Positions 60,430 through 64,000 of a DNA stretch of 64,000 bases are shown in pieces. This DNA comes from Artocarpus heterophyllus (lineage: Eukaryota; Streptophyta; Magnoliopsida; Rosales; Moraceae), in the NCBI GenBank assembly GCA_025403435.1, contig CM046353.1, positions 22,389,987-22,453,986 of the forward strand, written 5' to 3'. Under the pieces are notes generated by a model. The model searched no databases. It saw only the letters and a list, made by a program, of their open reading frames with translations, and had not been told where the DNA came from. A program made the position numbers and the translations under genes. Within the stretch, counting starts at the first letter, position 1, and every line of letters begins with the position of its first letter.

Positions 60430-61640
60430 CTCGAAATTTACAAATTGGTTCAGAAACAAAACAAATGCGGATACAACTCCTACATACTCGATTCTAACTC
60501 CCAAGTGGCTTCATCAACCCCGTGATGCTGCCACACGACCTTTACTAACGAGATATTGCGACGACGCAAGCTGATTACTTTCCGATCGATAATATGGATT
60601 GGCACTTCCTCATATGTTGTGTCTTCTTGAATCTACACATTATGAAATGAAACTATCTTGTTCTGCTCAAGCAGACACCTCCTAAGCATCGACAAGTGGA
60701 ATACATCATGAACATGAGAAAGTTCAGGAGGAAGGTCGAGTCGATAAGCAACTACACCGACATGCTGAGTAATTTCAAACTGTCCAACATACCTTGGTGC
60801 CAGCTTACCACTTACTCCAAATCGCGTGATGCCTTTGCGAGGCGATACCTTCAAGAGAACAAAATCTCCTACCTCAAATTCTAAGGGTCGACGTCTTCTA
60901 TCTGCGTAACTCTTTTGTCGACTCTAAGCTACCTTTAATCGGCTTTGAATTACGGCGACCTTTTTATTACTATCGTGAATCTCATCTAGCTCAAGAATAA
61001 TTCTATCTTTCGGTTCAACCTAACACACCAATGATCGACACGGTCGTCCATATAGTGCTTCAAACGGTGCCATGCCAATGCTTGATTGATAGCTGTTATT
61101 GTACGCAAACTCTGCCAGATGCAAATATTTCTTTCAGTTCCCACCAAAGTCTAGTGCACATGCACGTAACATATCCTCAAGAATCTAAATAACCAGCTCA
61201 AATTGCCCATCAGTCTGAGGATGAAATGTTGTGCTGAAATTCAAATCCGTATGCAAGGCCTCGTAAAAGCTTCTCCAGTACTTGGCATTGAATCTGGTGT
61301 CTCTATCTGATGTGATGGACAAAGGAACTACGTGCAATCTTCTATGTTTTGGAGGTGTAATTCCCCGAGAACCTTTCTTGAACATGTCAACCTAGACGGG
61401 ATGAAATGAGCCAATTTCGTTAAGCTGTTGACCACGACCCAAATTGCATTATGCCTTTGCTCCGTCCTTGGCATTGATTTAGACGTTCCCTGAAGTACAA
61501 CGATCCATCTACATGTGTCCTCCATTCTTCAAGTTTTTCTCCACTCTGAATTCGCGTCCAGATTCCTCGTAGATGATGGTCTTGCCACTGATTCTGTTTC
61601 ACCATTTGGATGAGTGTTGGGGTTGTCTCCATATGATATA
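60430..61640 (-). pseudogene. Integrase and chromodomain remnant, minus-strand Tekay-like element
   Basis: From high to low coordinates: VDGSLYFRERL, then directly RTEQRHNAIWVV, then SITSDRDTRFNAKYWRSFY, QTDGQFELVI, SPRKGITRFGVSGKLAPRYV, SHVHDVFHLSML, and the chromodomain-like YEEVPIHIIDRKVISLR near 60600. Compared with the plus copy (29069-29358), about 290 bp are missing at about 61480, removing the zinc domain and the first catalytic Asp region. Frameshifts and stops also break the frame. Confidence 0.87.
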
Positions 61641-62930
61641 CTGAAACTCGATTGTAATCTTCGTAATACTGTAGCCCGTACTCACTTACTGTCGCATCTC
61701 TTTTCCAATCCTAGAAAGCCAAATAAGCAAGAATTCCTGAAGACTTCCGACTGAGCGCATCCGCGACTACATTAGCGTTCCTGGGATGGTACTGCAGCGT
61801 AAAATCATAATCCTCCATGTATTCCATCCACTTTCGCTGCCTCAAGTTTAGATCTCTCTAGGTGAACAAATATTTCAAGCTCTTGTGGTCGGAGAAAACC
61901 TAAAATGTCACCCCGTACAAATAACATCTCCAGATTTTCAGCACATGAATGACCGCTACGAGCTCTAAGTCATGAGTAAGATAATTCCGCTTGTAAGGTC
62001 ATAGCTATCTTGATCCATACACCACCATGTGTATATGTTGCATCAACAAGCATCCAAGTCTATGTCCTAAAGCATCTATGTAAACCTCGTACGGCTCTTC
62101 ACTATTTGGAATGATCAACACCAGAACTGTAGTCAACCGATCCTTTAACTCTCGAAAAGCGAGTTCACATTCTTCATTCCACTCGAATATGAAGTTCTTC
62201 CTGATCAGTCTTGTCAATGGAGATGCTATTTTCGAGAAGTCCTTTACAAACTTCATGTAGTACCTTGCAAGTCCCAAGAAACTACGAACTTCTACTACAT
62301 TCCTCGGTCGTTCCCATTCCACTATGGCTTCCACCTTAGAAGGGTCCACTGGGATACCTTACTCGGAGATGACATAACCCAGAAACTTAACTTCTATCAA
62401 CCAAAACTGATGCTTCTCTTTCTTAGTGTATAGCTGGTGCTCCCGCAAAGTCTGAAGCATGATCCTTAGATGTTGCTCATGTTTCTCCCAAGTCTTAGAA
62501 TAAACCAAGGTATCGTCGATAAACACGATTACAAACTACTCCAGATAGGGCCTAAATATCCTGTTCATTAAGTCCATGAAGGCTGCCAGAGCATTTGTCA
62601 GCCCAAACGACATCACCAAAAATTCAAAGTGTCCATACCGGGTCCTAAAAGCTGTTTTGGGGGTGTCCTCTTCCTTAATCCTAAGTTGGTGATATCCCGA
62701 TCGCAAATCTATCTTCGAAAAGTACCGCGACCTCCCAACTGATTAAACAGTTCATCGATTCCTAGGCGAATGATACTTGTTCTTCATCGTGACCTGCTTT
62801 AGCTGCCGATAATCTATGCATAACATGAGAGTTCCATCATGTTTTTTAGCAAACAAAACCTGTGCTCCCCATGGTGATGTACTATTCTGGATATGTCCCT
62901 TTATCAACAAGCTCCTGAAGTTACTTTCTT
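61641..62930 (-). pseudogene. RT and RNase H remnant, minus-strand Tekay-like element
   Basis: RT lies at 62930-62340. The palm at about 62520 reads FIDDTLVYSK, with both catalytic Asp residues present, unlike the plus copy. [20 protein letters not shown] and [18 protein letters not shown] follow at 62349-62005. RNase H blocks ([36 protein letters not shown]) continue to 61740. Several frame changes separate the blocks. Confidence 0.87.
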
Positions 62931-63559
62931 AATTCTTTCATTTTAGCCGGCACCATCTGATAAGGTGCTACAAAAATCGGTGTTGTTCCTGGAAGCAACT
63001 CAATACCAAATTCGATCTCTCGATGTAGTGGTAGTCCTGGCAACTCGTCGGGGAAGACATCTTTAAATTCATCCACCATTGGGATTGCTGCATTTCTTCT
63101 AGAAGTACTGGGCTCTCCTTCTAGGTTCATAAGGAAGGCGTGGCAAGCAAGATTCCTCCATCCTCCGAGGAATGTCTTCATAAGATGCTCATTCATTAGC
63201 CGATCACCACCCTGGTAAGTGATTGTCATCCCCCTATCGGACACTAGGGTCACTTTCCTAAGTTGGTAGTCTACAACTGCATTGTACTTGGACAATCAAT
63301 CTATCCCTAGGATTACATCATATGAACTCATGGGGATTACAACCAAATTACCCTTCAAAATCTCATCCCCAATCTTTATTTTACATGATTTACACATACA
63401 GTTTACACACACTCGCCCCAAGGGTGAGGCTATAACTAAAGGCTCATCAAACTCTTCTATCTCTAATCCTAAGACATGTACAAAAGAACTTGAAATGAGA
63501 GAATGAGTGGCACCAGTATCGAATAAGACATGGGCTAAGGACTGAAAAACTAGAATCAT
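62931..63559 (-). pseudogene. Protease remnant, minus-strand Tekay-like element
   Basis: LFDTGATHSLISSSFV keeps the DTG active site. GNLVVIPMSSYDVILGID follows, then a stop where Trp is usual in the family (the codon is TGA at about 63293), and then KYNAVVDYQLRKVTLVSDRG. The frame runs on to the start of RT (LPLHREIEFGIELLPGTTPI). Confidence 0.88.
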
Positions 63560-64000
63560 ACCATCGACAACCGCATTGCTAGTCTAAGCTTCTGAACTCC
63601 CCGATATCATGGTGTGAACCTGAATTGGAGCTTTCCATTTTCCCCTACGAACATTACTAGGTCCTGGGTTAGTTGGCCGATATTGCTGCGATGGTGGTGA
63701 CTACACACTGGCTGTACTCGGTGCTCCATACTGAGGAGCGTTACGTTGGAAGTTCTACGGTTGATGTCCTTGTGCTAAATATGGCGGCTGCTAAGGAGAG
63801 AACTGATGGAACTGAAGCTAAGGGAATTGCTGAGGCGAAGGTAGAGTCTGAGGCTGAGGTTGATGACTGGCCGCTCCTCCGGCCTGAAGTCCTAGACGAG
63901 CACTCTTAATCGGACAATTCCTCTTGATATGTCCTGGCTACTGCCAATAGTGGTAGTGAAAGCTGTAGTGATTGCTGCGCCTGCTACTAGATGAACTGCT
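63560..64000 (-). pseudogene. C-terminal gag remnant, minus-strand Tekay-like element
   Basis: The minus strand encodes a Gln/Pro-rich linker (QPQPQTLPSPQQFP, later SPPSQQYRPTNPGPSN) between a zinc-knuckle remnant (PGHIKRNCP, about 63915-63950, preceding Cys positions changed) and the protease. Stops are present. The rest of gag and the 5' LTR lie beyond the window. Confidence 0.8.

Noticed and set aside
63673..63909. Plus-strand 78-codon frame at the right edge
   Set aside because: It is the complement of the Gln/Pro-rich gag linker of the minus-strand gypsy element.

Overview
This window is plant nuclear DNA, most likely from a eudicot. It is AT-rich and dominated by nested LTR retrotransposons. 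It holds one clear host gene, a GAMYB-type R2R3-MYB transcription factor at about 51.8-58 kb. That gene has typical plant introns, a pyrimidine-rich 5' leader and a miR159 target site. I saw no rRNA or tRNA genes, no CRISPR array and no bacterial-type operons.

Layout. 1-5348: a decayed Ty3/gypsy element whose left LTR is cut by the window edge. 5349-6234: unassigned DNA. 6235-17583: a solo gypsy-type LTR (near-identical 5-bp duplications GGAGA/GAAGA) split by an old Ty1/copia element (copia A, 7271-15941). 17584-20939: LTR-like remnants and a minus-strand Tat-like gypsy pol fragment. 20940-25225: a long minus-oriented LTR block that looks chimeric. 25226-47504: a plus-oriented Tekay-like chromovirus without its 5' part, cut by a copia solo LTR (copia B, 27034-28973, duplication GGACC) and by a 5.2-kb solo LTR (30206-45153, duplication GACAC). 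That solo LTR itself contains a full-length copia element (copia C, 33174-42883, duplication AAGCT). 47505-51775: intergenic DNA with a Mutator-like element and small MITE-like repeats. 51776-58736: the GAMYB gene with a Harbinger-like MITE in its 5' UTR intron. 58737-64000: the 3' part of a minus-oriented Tekay-like element that runs off the right edge.

How the parts relate. Copia A, B and C are one family of three ages. C is youngest: its LTRs differ by only a few percent and its polyprotein carries five visible breaks. A is oldest and has lost most of its integrase. The plus and minus Tekay-like elements share LTR and protein sequence. No element in the window looks able to encode all its own proteins.

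Most unusual signals: short GC-rich dyads (TCGGCAGGCCGA type) arrayed in the copia leader, in the copia U3 and again in gypsy LTRs; a chimeric LTR that suggests recombination between two insertions; a solo LTR over 5 kb long with 66-bp tandem repeats; and a Mutator-like element carrying a 56-bp palindrome-containing array. All clade names rest on motif recognition by eye. Boundaries are exact only where a target duplication is quoted.
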